Position numbers and translations under genes: made by a program. The notes under the pieces are model-generated. The model ran no database searches and was not told the origin of the DNA. It saw only the letters and a program-made list of their open reading frames with translations. A DNA stretch of 45,651 nt from a virus: positions 1 to 45,651 of IMG/VR virus record IMGVR_UViG_3300042527_000896; one strand, 5' to 3'. Positions 33,241-41,203 of the stretch are shown one piece after another. Numbering within the stretch: position 1 is the first letter of the stretch; each line of letters begins with the position of its first letter.

Positions 33241-34779
33241 ATGTTAGAAATAGAAAAAAAAATATCACAACTCGAATTTAGGATTTTAGAGAATCACATA
33301 AACAAAGAGAAAGAGTTGTTACTTACAGAAATGAAAAAAATAGGGATTGAAAAACTCCCATATTCTTATTCAGCCCTCAAACAATTTATTGACCCTGAAA
33401 CAATGGATTTCCATTATAATAAACATTATAAAGGATACGTTGATAAATTAAATGATGCCTTAGCTAAGAAAAAATATGGTGATTTAGAATTAGAACAAAT
33501 TATCAAATCGATAAGTAGATTTGACAAAACAATCAGAAATAATGCTGGTGGGGCATTTAACCACGCATTGTTTTGGAACATGCTGACCCCAAACCCCAAA
33601 AAATTAACAGGAATACTTTACGAAAAAATTGTGAAGGAGTTTGGTTCATTCACCTCATTCAAGAAAAAATTCGAAACAGTAGCTAAAGACAGATTTGGTT
33701 CTGGTTGGGTATGGTTGGTTTTGACAGCAAAAAATAAACTTAAGATAATGTCTACCCCAAACCAAGATAACCCATTGATGAATGTCATCGAAGGTGGGGG
33801 TTTTCCAATTTTAGGATTAGATTTGTGGGAACATGCTTATTATCTGAAATACAAAAACAAAAGAGATGAATATATTTCTAACTTTTGGAAAGTTGTAAAT
33901 TGGGATTTTGTGACAAAACTTTATGAAATGAAGACCGAAACCAAGCTTTTGGAAACCCAAGAAATCAGAAAATTAATTAACGAATCTAAGGAGCCTAAAT
34001 TTTGTAACCCTAAAGAAACAATATCTTATAAAGCAGTAATAGATAATCCAAAATTGAAAAGAATTTACCAAGACGGTATAACAAAAGTATTAAAAAAGAT
34101 ATTCGGTGAATTTTGGGTTGAGTCTGAAAAAGGGGAAATGTCTGGATTTTACGGTATCGAATCAGAACAAGGAAGGTCGATTTTGAATAACTTGAATACG
34201 AATTTCAATACATTTTGTTTACTAACAAAGGCTATTAATAAAGAAATCTTGACAGAAAAACCTGATGGAAGGACCTTTGATTTTTCTCAAGAAAAAAATA
34301 GAACTTTGGAAGAAATGAATAGATTCATCAAAGTTTTAGACATTTTCAGAAAAAGAATTTTCAATAAGAACAACGAGGACTTCATAAACATAATAAATGT
34401 TTTGAGTAAACTTTGGAAAAGAGGACAGAAGTCTGAAGATAACGCCCTGAAGAAAATGGAAGATTATTTTGGTAAAGACGTAGAAATAGAAAAACTCGGA
34501 GCTCATGGTAGTAAAAATGATGCTTTGAAAGGTATAGACCTGAAAATCAAACTATCCGGTGATTCTTTCACTGCACAAGTGAAACCATATTCTGTTTTTT
34601 CTGTTATCAAAGATAAAATTGAATTATTAGATACGGGTAATGTAAAACCTTACGATGTAGACTGGTTGATTTTTATTCAACCAAAATCCAATAAAACGTT
34701 AATATTTAAGAATAAACCATTGAGTAGTGAAGGACAATACGTTTTTAACGTGGAGTCACTAATTCATGAAATTGAATAA
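33241..34779 (+). CDS. Fe/Mn superoxide dismutase fused to a nuclease-like domain
   Basis: A 512-aa fusion. Residues ~38-230 are a full iron/manganese superoxide dismutase: LPYSYSALKQFIDPETMDFH, then NNAGGAFNHALFW, FGSGWVWLVL and GLDLWEHAYYLKYKNKRDEY. All four metal ligands are present (H58, H108, D194, H198). Residues 1-37 are a charged helix not found in ordinary SODs. Residues ~240-400 are helical and unrecognised. Residues ~400-490 (AHGSKNDALKGIDLKIKLSG, followed by DSFTAQVKPYS) resemble a PD-(D/E)xK nuclease core: D433, then Q446-V-K448 on the next strand, then a helix and a hydrophobic DWLIFIQ strand. The SOD half converts superoxide to peroxide and oxygen; the C-terminal function is inferred. 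It lies between the SNF2 gene and a neck gene. Confidence 0.8.
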   Translation: MLEIEKKISQLEFRILENHINKEKELLLTEMKKIGIEKLPYSYSALKQFIDPETMDFHYNKHYKGYVDKLNDALAKKKYGDLELEQIIKSISRFDKTIRNNAGGAFNHALFWNMLTPNPKKLTGILYEKIVKEFGSFTSFKKKFETVAKDRFGSGWVWLVLTAKNKLKIMSTPNQDNPLMNVIEGGGFPILGLDLWEHAYYLKYKNKRDEYISNFWKVVNWDFVTKLYEMKTETKLLETQEIRKLINESKEPKFCNPKETISYKAVIDNPKLKRIYQDGITKVLKKIFGEFWVESEKGEMSGFYGIESEQGRSILNNLNTNFNTFCLLTKAINKEILTEKPDGRTFDFSQEKNRTLEEMNRFIKVLDIFRKRIFNKNNEDFINIINVLSKLWKRGQKSEDNALKKMEDYFGKDVEIEKLGAHGSKNDALKGIDLKIKLSGDSFTAQVKPYSVFSVIKDKIELLDTGNVKPYDVDWLIFIQPKSNKTLIFKNKPLSSEGQYVFNVESLIHEIE

Positions 34780-34786
34780 ATATTGA

Positions 34787-34793
34787 TATTTAT
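34787..34793 (+). promoter_or_regulatory. TATTTAT element just before the gp13-like gene
   Basis: Plus-strand TTGATATTTATAGATATG places the core four bases before the ATG at 34798, the same close spacing as before the genes at 25357, 31011 and 39510. Confidence 0.35.
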
Positions 34794-34797
34794 AGAT

Positions 34798-35925
34798 ATG
34801 GCAGTAATTCCAGAACCAGAAAGAACCAGAATATATACGAGAATCAAACACCTTCTCGGTGCCCCGTTAAGGAGCGTCGAATTAGAAGATGAAATGTTAG
34901 ATTCCTTAATGGAACTATCCATCGGTGATTACGAAGAATACGTTCTACAATGGTTAATTGATAGTCAATGGGTTAACTTAGTAAACCTCAACATGTCTGA
35001 AAAATCAGTTGCTCAAGCTTTGATTACTAGGACCATGGATTTCGAACAACAATTTGCCTACTCATATTCTAAAATTGTGGGACTACAAACTGTGGGACCT
35101 TGGGTGTTGAAAAAAGATTATTTTATTCTCGAGGCTAACAAACAAAACTATGAAATCCCTGCTGGACGTGAAGTTAACGAATTACTTTGGTTCAGTAACC
35201 AACCTTGGACAGCATTTGGTTTAGGTGGTGTTGGCGGATTCGGATTTGGTGGAATAGGATTAGGTGCTAATGAAGCCGGATATGCTCAAATGGGATACCA
35301 AGGTTCATATTTTATGATGTCTGGTTTTGACTATTTGATTAGAATGCAAGAAGCCAATATCTTAAATAGAATTTTAGGGGGGTCATTAACATATAGAATA
35401 ACGGCCCTTCCTGATGGCAAGAAGAACATTTTCTTATATAATACGCCAGGTGGAAGATTCAATTGGAGCAACTACAGTCTATACGCTGGTAAAGCAGTTT
35501 GGTATTGGTATTATGATGTAAATCCTGATAACAGAGCAGATTGTTTGAAAAATAACCCTGATGTTATTAAGTTACCAACAGATGTTCCCATCTCTGAATT
35601 ATCTTGGGAGGACTTGAATGTCCCTGGTCAACAATGGGTTAGAAGATGGTTTACTGCTTATTGTAAAGAAACGTTATCTCGAGTACGAGGTAAGTACATG
35701 GGTAACTTGAAAACTCCTGATACCGAAATTCAAATGGAATATCAGAGTTTGTCAACTGAAGCAAAAGACGAAAAGGCGAAACTTTTAGAAGAACTCATCG
35801 GTGAGAACGGATGGTTGTCAAGACTTAGACCTGAGAAGGTTATGGAGCGAGAGGCATCTATAGCTGAAAACTTAAATAAACAAATGAAATTCAGAGCGTT
35901 CCCACGTCAAATTTATGTAATCTAA
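34798..35925 (+). CDS. Probable neck protein, T4 gp13-like
   Basis: A 375-aa structural protein. The start is ATG 34798 (MAVIPEPERTRIYTRIKHLL); an in-frame TTG at 34783 lies inside the upstream motif. Residues 1-60 are a helical segment with LGAPLRSVELEDEMLDSLME, like head-tail connector proteins, then an aromatic middle (QWLIDSQWVNLVNLNMSEKS), a Gly-rich stretch (GLGGVGGFGFGGIGLGANEA at about 140-160), and a C-terminal W-x-x-x-W-F-T-A-Y segment running into VRGKYMGNLKTPDTEIQMEY. This resembles T4 gp13-type head-completion/neck proteins. Its position, on the other strand from the other neck genes and following the cargo genes, is unusual. The identification is by pattern only. Confidence 0.5.
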   Translation: MAVIPEPERTRIYTRIKHLLGAPLRSVELEDEMLDSLMELSIGDYEEYVLQWLIDSQWVNLVNLNMSEKSVAQALITRTMDFEQQFAYSYSKIVGLQTVGPWVLKKDYFILEANKQNYEIPAGREVNELLWFSNQPWTAFGLGGVGGFGFGGIGLGANEAGYAQMGYQGSYFMMSGFDYLIRMQEANILNRILGGSLTYRITALPDGKKNIFLYNTPGGRFNWSNYSLYAGKAVWYWYYDVNPDNRADCLKNNPDVIKLPTDVPISELSWEDLNVPGQQWVRRWFTAYCKETLSRVRGKYMGNLKTPDTEIQMEYQSLSTEAKDEKAKLLEELIGENGWLSRLRPEKVMEREASIAENLNKQMKFRAFPRQIYVI

Positions 35926-36260
35926 TGGCAATCGTAAGAAGCATACCATCAAGAAGAATTATAAACGGACATTCTATACAAACTTCCGAAATTTCTGTAG
36001 TTTCTGAACTTAATTATAAAACTAACGGAGAGTCTTGCGTTATCATCCGAGGTGTTGAAGAATCTTTCGTTGTATTAGATTCCACAACTACTGACCACGT
36101 TGTTGTAAAAGCAATGACATACCTCACTGTCACACCTGATGTTGGAAAAATTGACGAAGAATATGATGAACTTGTTATGGACAAATTTGCCTGTGTTGAA
36201 TTCAGATTTGCCAACAACAATTGGTATATTCTTTCATCAGACGGATTGAAACAATCCTAA
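35925..36260 (+). CDS. Small unknown virion-type protein
   Basis: A 111-aa protein starting in the stop codon of the gp13-like gene (TAATG, one-base overlap) and ending 24 bases inside the convergent polymerase gene. It is beta-rich and Thr/Val/Ser-rich (SFVVLDSTTTDHVVVKAMTY, then LTVTPDVGKIDEEYDELVMD), with a final FRFANNNWYILSSDG strand pair. Such a pattern is common in small phage structural or decoration proteins, but I do not recognise a family. Cotranslation with the neck gene suggests a virion role. Confidence 0.6.
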   Translation: MAIVRSIPSRRIINGHSIQTSEISVVSELNYKTNGESCVIIRGVEESFVVLDSTTTDHVVVKAMTYLTVTPDVGKIDEEYDELVMDKFACVEFRFANNNWYILSSDGLKQS

Positions 36261-39035
36261 TTTTTGTTCCCAACCATCCTCAGCTAATTCGTAAATATAA
36301 TTCGGACTTAGTCCTCTTTTTTCCCAATAAGATAACTCTTGTTCAGTTATTTGTAGAACGTCCTCTTCAAGTTTATCTTGGTCACCTTCTTCAAAGGGCA
36401 TACCGTTGATTAATTCACATTGAGCGTTCGTGAATATACCACGGGATTCTGGGTCTGTTACAATTAAATTGTCTCTAACTTCTTGTTGAAAGACAACCAA
36501 TAAAGGTTCGATTCTTTTGTTGAAAGTTGCGATAGCTCGAGGAACATTGTACTCACCTGTCATCTCTGGATTAGTTTCCAAAATATTAGAATTAAGCATA
36601 TAACAATTAACAATTACACCATCAGAAATTGGTTTGTAATTTGGATTGAGGTTTAAGTTGTATTCGTTTGTTTCCTTAATTTGTTTAGCGGTCATTTTTT
36701 GTACATCACCTTGAGACGCCTTTTTACCATTGTTTACGTACATAATAACATCCCCAAGATTAACATTCAAACCCTCTTGTATTGCTAATTCCATATGCGC
36801 CATACGACTCATACTATTTCCAGCCTTAGTTTTTTGTGTTAACCTTTTTTTGTAGTCATCTAAGGTTAGTTTAACTTTTGCTCGTTGGGCAATTTTAGAT
36901 AATGGAACTTGTTGGTCAAATATCTTTTTCAGATACTCGTAGTAATATTCAATGAAGTTTTTACCATCACCATTCAACAAAAGTTTAATTCCTTTGTCCA
37001 AGAATTCTTCAATATATAAAGGGAGTTTTTTTGATTTAATGGAATTGCCAGTCAACTTTATCTTTCCCTTAGCATCCATAACTGCGTAATTTTTTCTGGC
37101 AAGATTTATACAGGATGGCCATACACCATCGGTATCTAACGCCATTTCACCTCTCATGAAAATATCATTATATTCTGCCACGTCAGCGTCGGGACCAGTA
37201 TATTCTTTTCCTACTTTAACTTTCCAGTTCAAACCCCGGCCAACGTAACGATGATTTTCTACTCCTTCAGGACTTGAAAAGTTTACACCGTCCGTATCCA
37301 TAACAAGTGGAACGTATCCTTTTGACATAAAGAATTTAATCATCTGTCTCAAGTACTGACGACCTGTACATGTAATTTGTTCACCCATGTACATATCACC
37401 CCAAGCATAAACCTGTGGTGCTGACAACGCACCGAACATTGAGTTAATGAAAATCTTGATTGGAAGTTGTTTGTTTGAATATGAAGAAGAAAGTGCTGGG
37501 TCAGTTGTATAATACTCTTCGGCAAGTTGTTTATACTTAATACGAGTATCACGGAAATACTTCAACATTCCTTTCATCGCACCTGTCACATCACACTGTG
37601 GGAATACATCGTGTACGAGCTGAATAGAGGGGTATAGAGACGAGAAGTCGAGCTTGAGTACATTCTTACTATACCCAACCTTAAGTAGTCGAGAAAGACC
37701 TCCTACGAAGTCTGTCTTGTCTTGTTTGGCCGGGATTGCTAAACCGTGTTTATATGACCATGCCAACATTAACATTTTCCAAAGGGTTGCGGTTCCCATA
37801 GTTGATACCCTTTCATATGTTGTTGGAATCATTGAAGCAAGTAGGAATGAGGCTTGATTGAACTCTTTATCCACCGCTAATGTTTCTTCCAAGTCATCGT
37901 CAAGATATCTTTCGACTAAATTATCTCCGGTCGTTTTTAAATAAATGTCTGAACGACTTTCACATATAGTGTCAATCTTAGTATCTTGTCCAACTTTGCG
38001 GTAGTTACCGTTCTGAATATTCAACCAATACTCTTCTTTTTTTTCATACATTTTTCCAATATGGCCGTGGTCAATGTAAACTCGGTCTTTGGCTTCTTTG
38101 CCAATAAATGTGGTTATGTATTTAAGTCCCGCAGCTTTGATATTCGAATTGATTGCCTGAGCTCTTCTGACTGCGTGAATAATATCAATAACATTATACC
38201 CCCAAATTGAAGTCTGAGTATAATCCTCCACCTCATTTGCCAATTTCAATATTGATTCTTTTCTTGTGTACGAATGTTGGGGGTGAAGTGATTTTATCGA
38301 CTTCCTCATATCTATTCCTAATCTCTGACCTCTCTCGAACAACCAATGCCAGTCGAAGTTTGCTGAGTTGTAACCTCCAATGATTGAAGGTTTTATTTGG
38401 TCGATAACATTAAAAAACTCGATGATTGCTCCCTTTTCTTGGGACTCGTCCAAACACTCAATGACTCTGTGAAAACCTTTGTTTGTTTTGATTCCAATCA
38501 TAAAAATTCGACCATCTTTAGGGTCCAAAGCATTTGTCTCCAAGTCGAATACCAAACGTGTCACATCATCATAATCAGTATATCCTTTGAATAGCCTTTT
38601 TTCCTTTGAAACAAGATATTGTTCAACGGGGGGTAAAACCATAACTTTATCTTTGGTTTTTTCTCCCCAAGGGTCACAACCACCGTCACGGAAAAATTGT
38701 ATAAGCTCACGATATCCCTTCAGAGATTTTACCATAAAGGTTAAACCTTTCTCAAGTCTTTCGTCACCTTTAGTCTCGAGCTTATCAATAACAATTCCAT
38801 ATTTTGTCATAGCCTCTTTTTGAGCCATTTTGGAGTTGTTATAGAAGTTGAGACCTCTTAGGTCACCAACCCAAGCAAAAGGGATGAATGTATCTTTACG
38901 AATTTCTTTTCCTTTACCAGGAATTTCTTTGATTTTAAAAATGGAGTTTGAAACGTAGTCAAACTCGATAGCAACTATAAATTCTTCGGGGTCGTTTCCA
39001 TGTAGGAACGACTCAATTTCTTGAGGGTCAATCAT
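36237..39035 (-). CDS. Family B DNA polymerase (T4 gp43 type)
   Basis: Replicative polymerase with proofreading exonuclease, 932 aa (T4 gp43 is 898). Exonuclease motifs: Exo I LVFDLETNALDPKDG near 161-175, Exo II IGGYNSANFDWHWLF near 219, Exo III ERYLDDDLEETLAVD near 375. Polymerase motifs: A LKLDFSSLYPSIQL near 460-472, B PIKIFINSMFGALS near 525-538, C PLVMDTDGVNFSS near 573-585. The C-terminus ends LGLFQSV; in T4 the extreme C-terminus binds the sliding clamp. Convergent with the neck genes, overlapping by 24 bases. The 97-base leader has a TATTTAT motif and a small hairpin. No clamp or clamp-loader gene is in the window. Confidence 0.93.
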   Translation of the reverse strand: MIDPQEIESFLHGNDPEEFIVAIEFDYVSNSIFKIKEIPGKGKEIRKDTFIPFAWVGDLRGLNFYNNSKMAQKEAMTKYGIVIDKLETKGDERLEKGLTFMVKSLKGYRELIQFFRDGGCDPWGEKTKDKVMVLPPVEQYLVSKEKRLFKGYTDYDDVTRLVFDLETNALDPKDGRIFMIGIKTNKGFHRVIECLDESQEKGAIIEFFNVIDQIKPSIIGGYNSANFDWHWLFERGQRLGIDMRKSIKSLHPQHSYTRKESILKLANEVEDYTQTSIWGYNVIDIIHAVRRAQAINSNIKAAGLKYITTFIGKEAKDRVYIDHGHIGKMYEKKEEYWLNIQNGNYRKVGQDTKIDTICESRSDIYLKTTGDNLVERYLDDDLEETLAVDKEFNQASFLLASMIPTTYERVSTMGTATLWKMLMLAWSYKHGLAIPAKQDKTDFVGGLSRLLKVGYSKNVLKLDFSSLYPSIQLVHDVFPQCDVTGAMKGMLKYFRDTRIKYKQLAEEYYTTDPALSSSYSNKQLPIKIFINSMFGALSAPQVYAWGDMYMGEQITCTGRQYLRQMIKFFMSKGYVPLVMDTDGVNFSSPEGVENHRYVGRGLNWKVKVGKEYTGPDADVAEYNDIFMRGEMALDTDGVWPSCINLARKNYAVMDAKGKIKLTGNSIKSKKLPLYIEEFLDKGIKLLLNGDGKNFIEYYYEYLKKIFDQQVPLSKIAQRAKVKLTLDDYKKRLTQKTKAGNSMSRMAHMELAIQEGLNVNLGDVIMYVNNGKKASQGDVQKMTAKQIKETNEYNLNLNPNYKPISDGVIVNCYMLNSNILETNPEMTGEYNVPRAIATFNKRIEPLLVVFQQEVRDNLIVTDPESRGIFTNAQCELINGMPFEEGDQDKLEEDVLQITEQELSYWEKRGLSPNYIYELAEDGWEQKLGLFQSV

Positions 39036-39061
39036 ATGTTTTTACGAGTGGTTTATTGGCT

Positions 39062-39077
39062 TTCACACTATCGTGAA
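39062..39077 (-). promoter_or_regulatory. Small hairpin in the polymerase leader, possible operator
   Basis: The minus strand reads TTCACGATAGTGTGAA: a 5-bp TTCAC/GTGAA stem with a GATAGT loop, 27 bases before the polymerase ATG. T4 gp43 represses its own translation by binding a leader hairpin; this is a possible analogue but the stem is short. Confidence 0.25.
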
Positions 39078-39098
39078 GTTCACCTTACTCATTCCTCA

Positions 39099-39105
39099 AT
39101 AAATA
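39099..39105 (-). promoter_or_regulatory. Candidate promoter element TATTTAT before the polymerase gene
   Basis: Coding-strand ATTATATTTATTGAGGAATG lies 63 bases before the polymerase ATG, in the gap after the 125-aa gene. Confidence 0.4.
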
Positions 39106-39132
39106 TAATAAAAAAAAATTACCTAATCAAAA

Positions 39133-39510
39133 TTAACAACAGGCTTGTTCGGCAATAAAACTATCCTGTATGTTTATATAAAGTTGTTCACGTATAGGTA
39201 AAATTAAATTACCTTCATCGTTTTTGATTAGAAATTGTCCTTCGTATCTCCCAGGTGTATCTGTATCCATCGAATTAAATTGGAAATAAACGTAGTATTC
39301 TGTTGTTGCTCCGTCGGGTAATAATAAAGGCACAATGTAACAAGGAGCTCCAACAATTTTTGGAATACCTGTATAATAATCAACCATTGAGAAAAAAATG
39401 GTTGAAACTTCTAAAGCGGCCATTAACTCCAAGTAGCCCGCTCTTCCGTCTTTAACAACCTGCATTTTGAGAACAGGCAACGTGGCATTTTTTTTAATGT
39501 AGAATTCCAT
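39133..39510 (-). CDS. Small beta-rich virion-type protein
   Basis: A 125-aa protein opening EFYIKKNATLPVLKMQVVKD, followed by mostly beta segments (CYIVPLLLPDGATTEYYVYF, then FQFNSMDTDTPGRYEGQFLI) and ending in QACC. The start resembles the Ig-like N-terminal domain of phage baseplate/receptor-binding proteins (BppU-type K-x-x-x-x-P-V/L), where a short beta-sandwich anchors the protein to the virion. I recognise no exact family. It closes the glycosyltransferase run; a TATTTAT motif (39515-39521) lies four bases upstream of the ATG, so it may be expressed with the virion genes. Confidence 0.6.
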   Translation of the reverse strand: MEFYIKKNATLPVLKMQVVKDGRAGYLELMAALEVSTIFFSMVDYYTGIPKIVGAPCYIVPLLLPDGATTEYYVYFQFNSMDTDTPGRYEGQFLIKNDEGNLILPIREQLYINIQDSFIAEQACC

Positions 39511-39514
39511 AACA

Positions 39515-39521
39515 ATAAATA
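39515..39521 (-). promoter_or_regulatory. TATTTAT element before the 125-aa gene
   Basis: Coding-strand CAATATATTTATTGTTATGG ends four bases before the ATG at 39510, in the 16-base gap after the 558-aa glycosyltransferase stop. Confidence 0.35.
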
Positions 39522-39526
39522 TATTG

Positions 39527-41203
39527 TTATGACTCTTTACGAAGTTCCCTACTATAATGTTCGAATCTATTGTGTTCCGTTGGAGTCAACAATAAAATAC
39601 CAGGTTTGATTTCTTCTTTTTTAGTGAGCTGATAGATGTGACTCATCCAAGTCTGTTCGAATGGATGTGCCCAAGTTGTATCCAAGAACATCTTTTTATT
39701 TCCTGTTTTAGACACTATTTGAGGCCAATTACAGTAATAAACATCACCTGTCGCATACGGTACACCTTTATGAGACAAAATATTTTTGAATTCCATTTTC
39801 GGGGCATTAGGGTCCAATCCCATCTCAGGTAATCTATTTTTCCCAGGCCAAAACTTTTCTCTCACATTCTGAGGAACATTATACCAAGACCACTGAACAC
39901 TGTTATCACCAAAAAACTCTGTATAATTTAATTTTATAAAGTCAAAATTTTCCTTTTTGATAATTTCTAAAGACTTAGTGTATAGGTTTGGTACTTTTCT
40001 ATTGAACCCATTCCTACAAACCTCTCCGTCTTTACAGAAGAAAAACATATCGTCCTCGAAAAAAAAGTAAAAATCTAAATCTGGTTCATCCTCAAAATGT
40101 TCCGCAATCCATTGTCTACCTCCACAAATACCTAAATTATCTTTTTTTATGTGTTCGAAGCCATATTCGTGACAAATACGAATATAATCAAAAGTTGTTG
40201 ATGTATCTGTAGAATTATCTAATAAAAACTTTTTCGTTTTTAAAATAAAGTCTTTATCGTATTCCATCATAGAATCAATCAATGTTTGGAATTGTTTTGG
40301 ACTATTGAAACCTATAACATAAAGGCCAACCTTACTAATATCCAAATTTGAGACGCCTACCGTAGATGTTTCATTTTTTGGAACAAGTTTGTCATCTTTC
40401 AAATCTTCAAAAAACTTACCCACCAATCCGTTAGATTCAATTTCGAAGTAGTTTATTAAATCAGCATGTTTGTAACACATAATACTGAAAATAGATTCTT
40501 CAGTACCCATGTAACCTTCCTCTAAAGTTGATTTTAACAAACCGTAATATATTCCGTTAATGTTTGATATGGAATCTTTAGGACCACCAAAAAATCCTCC
40601 TCTAGCAACCTTATTAACCTTAGAGCCGGCAATTGAGTTTAGTTTTGAATATTCAAATCCATGGATTTCATTTTCAGCATCATACGGGAAACAAATGAAA
40701 GAAAATTTAGAAATATATTTTGATAGTTTATCTAAAACTTTATCGTGTGTGAAATATCCCGGATGAACTGTATTTGTTAATCCACCGTCAATCCAAAATA
40801 GATATTCAGAATCAAACCTATCAAGGATTTTAGCGTCGTTAAGGAGAAACACTTTTGACATCACAAGTGGGTTGTAATTCTCCAATCTAGCTTGGGTAGA
40901 ATCTTTCAACCAACCCGATAAGTTTTTCCAACTGTCCTTATTTCTAATTTCTTGAATCAATGGAAAAAATTCATTATTTCTGAACCAAGAGAGAGGTCTT
41001 TCTATAAACTGAGTATTTTTTTCAGTTCTTTTTTTAAAAACAATTTCTTTTAATTCTTTATCACCATAAATAATCATATTGACATCCACATTGAGTAGAC
41101 TGTCAAACTTATCCAAATAGTGTTGATAAGGTCTTGACCAACCTTCTGAGAGGGATTCTCGTCCGATATCCCAAATACCTGTAACAAGTGTTATATTACT
41201 CAT
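39527..41203 (-). CDS. Two-domain glycosyltransferase (HtrL/WlaTC-like plus GT-A-like)
   Basis: A 558-aa fusion. The N-terminal ~285 residues look like HtrL/WlaTC-type sugar transferases: TLVTGIWDIGRESLSEGW, then YLFWIDGGLTNTVHPGYFTH near 133-152 and ARGGFFGGPKDSISNINGIY. The C-terminal ~270 residues are a second unit with VGLYVIGFNSPKQFQTLIDS at its start and LDFYFFFEDDMFFFCKDG near 378-395, a likely metal/nucleotide-sugar binding acidic motif of a GT-A fold. It probably transfers sugars to a virion protein or to surface glycans. Its start overlaps the 293-aa gene by 8 bases. Sugar donor and acceptor are unknown. Confidence 0.7.
   Translation of the reverse strand: MSNITLVTGIWDIGRESLSEGWSRPYQHYLDKFDSLLNVDVNMIIYGDKELKEIVFKKRTEKNTQFIERPLSWFRNNEFFPLIQEIRNKDSWKNLSGWLKDSTQARLENYNPLVMSKVFLLNDAKILDRFDSEYLFWIDGGLTNTVHPGYFTHDKVLDKLSKYISKFSFICFPYDAENEIHGFEYSKLNSIAGSKVNKVARGGFFGGPKDSISNINGIYYGLLKSTLEEGYMGTEESIFSIMCYKHADLINYFEIESNGLVGKFFEDLKDDKLVPKNETSTVGVSNLDISKVGLYVIGFNSPKQFQTLIDSMMEYDKDFILKTKKFLLDNSTDTSTTFDYIRICHEYGFEHIKKDNLGICGGRQWIAEHFEDEPDLDFYFFFEDDMFFFCKDGEVCRNGFNRKVPNLYTKSLEIIKKENFDFIKLNYTEFFGDNSVQWSWYNVPQNVREKFWPGKNRLPEMGLDPNAPKMEFKNILSHKGVPYATGDVYYCNWPQIVSKTGNKKMFLDTTWAHPFEQTWMSHIYQLTKKEEIKPGILLLTPTEHNRFEHYSRELRKES

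Noticed and set aside
39140-39190. Terminator after the 125-aa gene
   Set aside because: A T10 run follows the stop but the only stem before it has four pairs; too weak to list.
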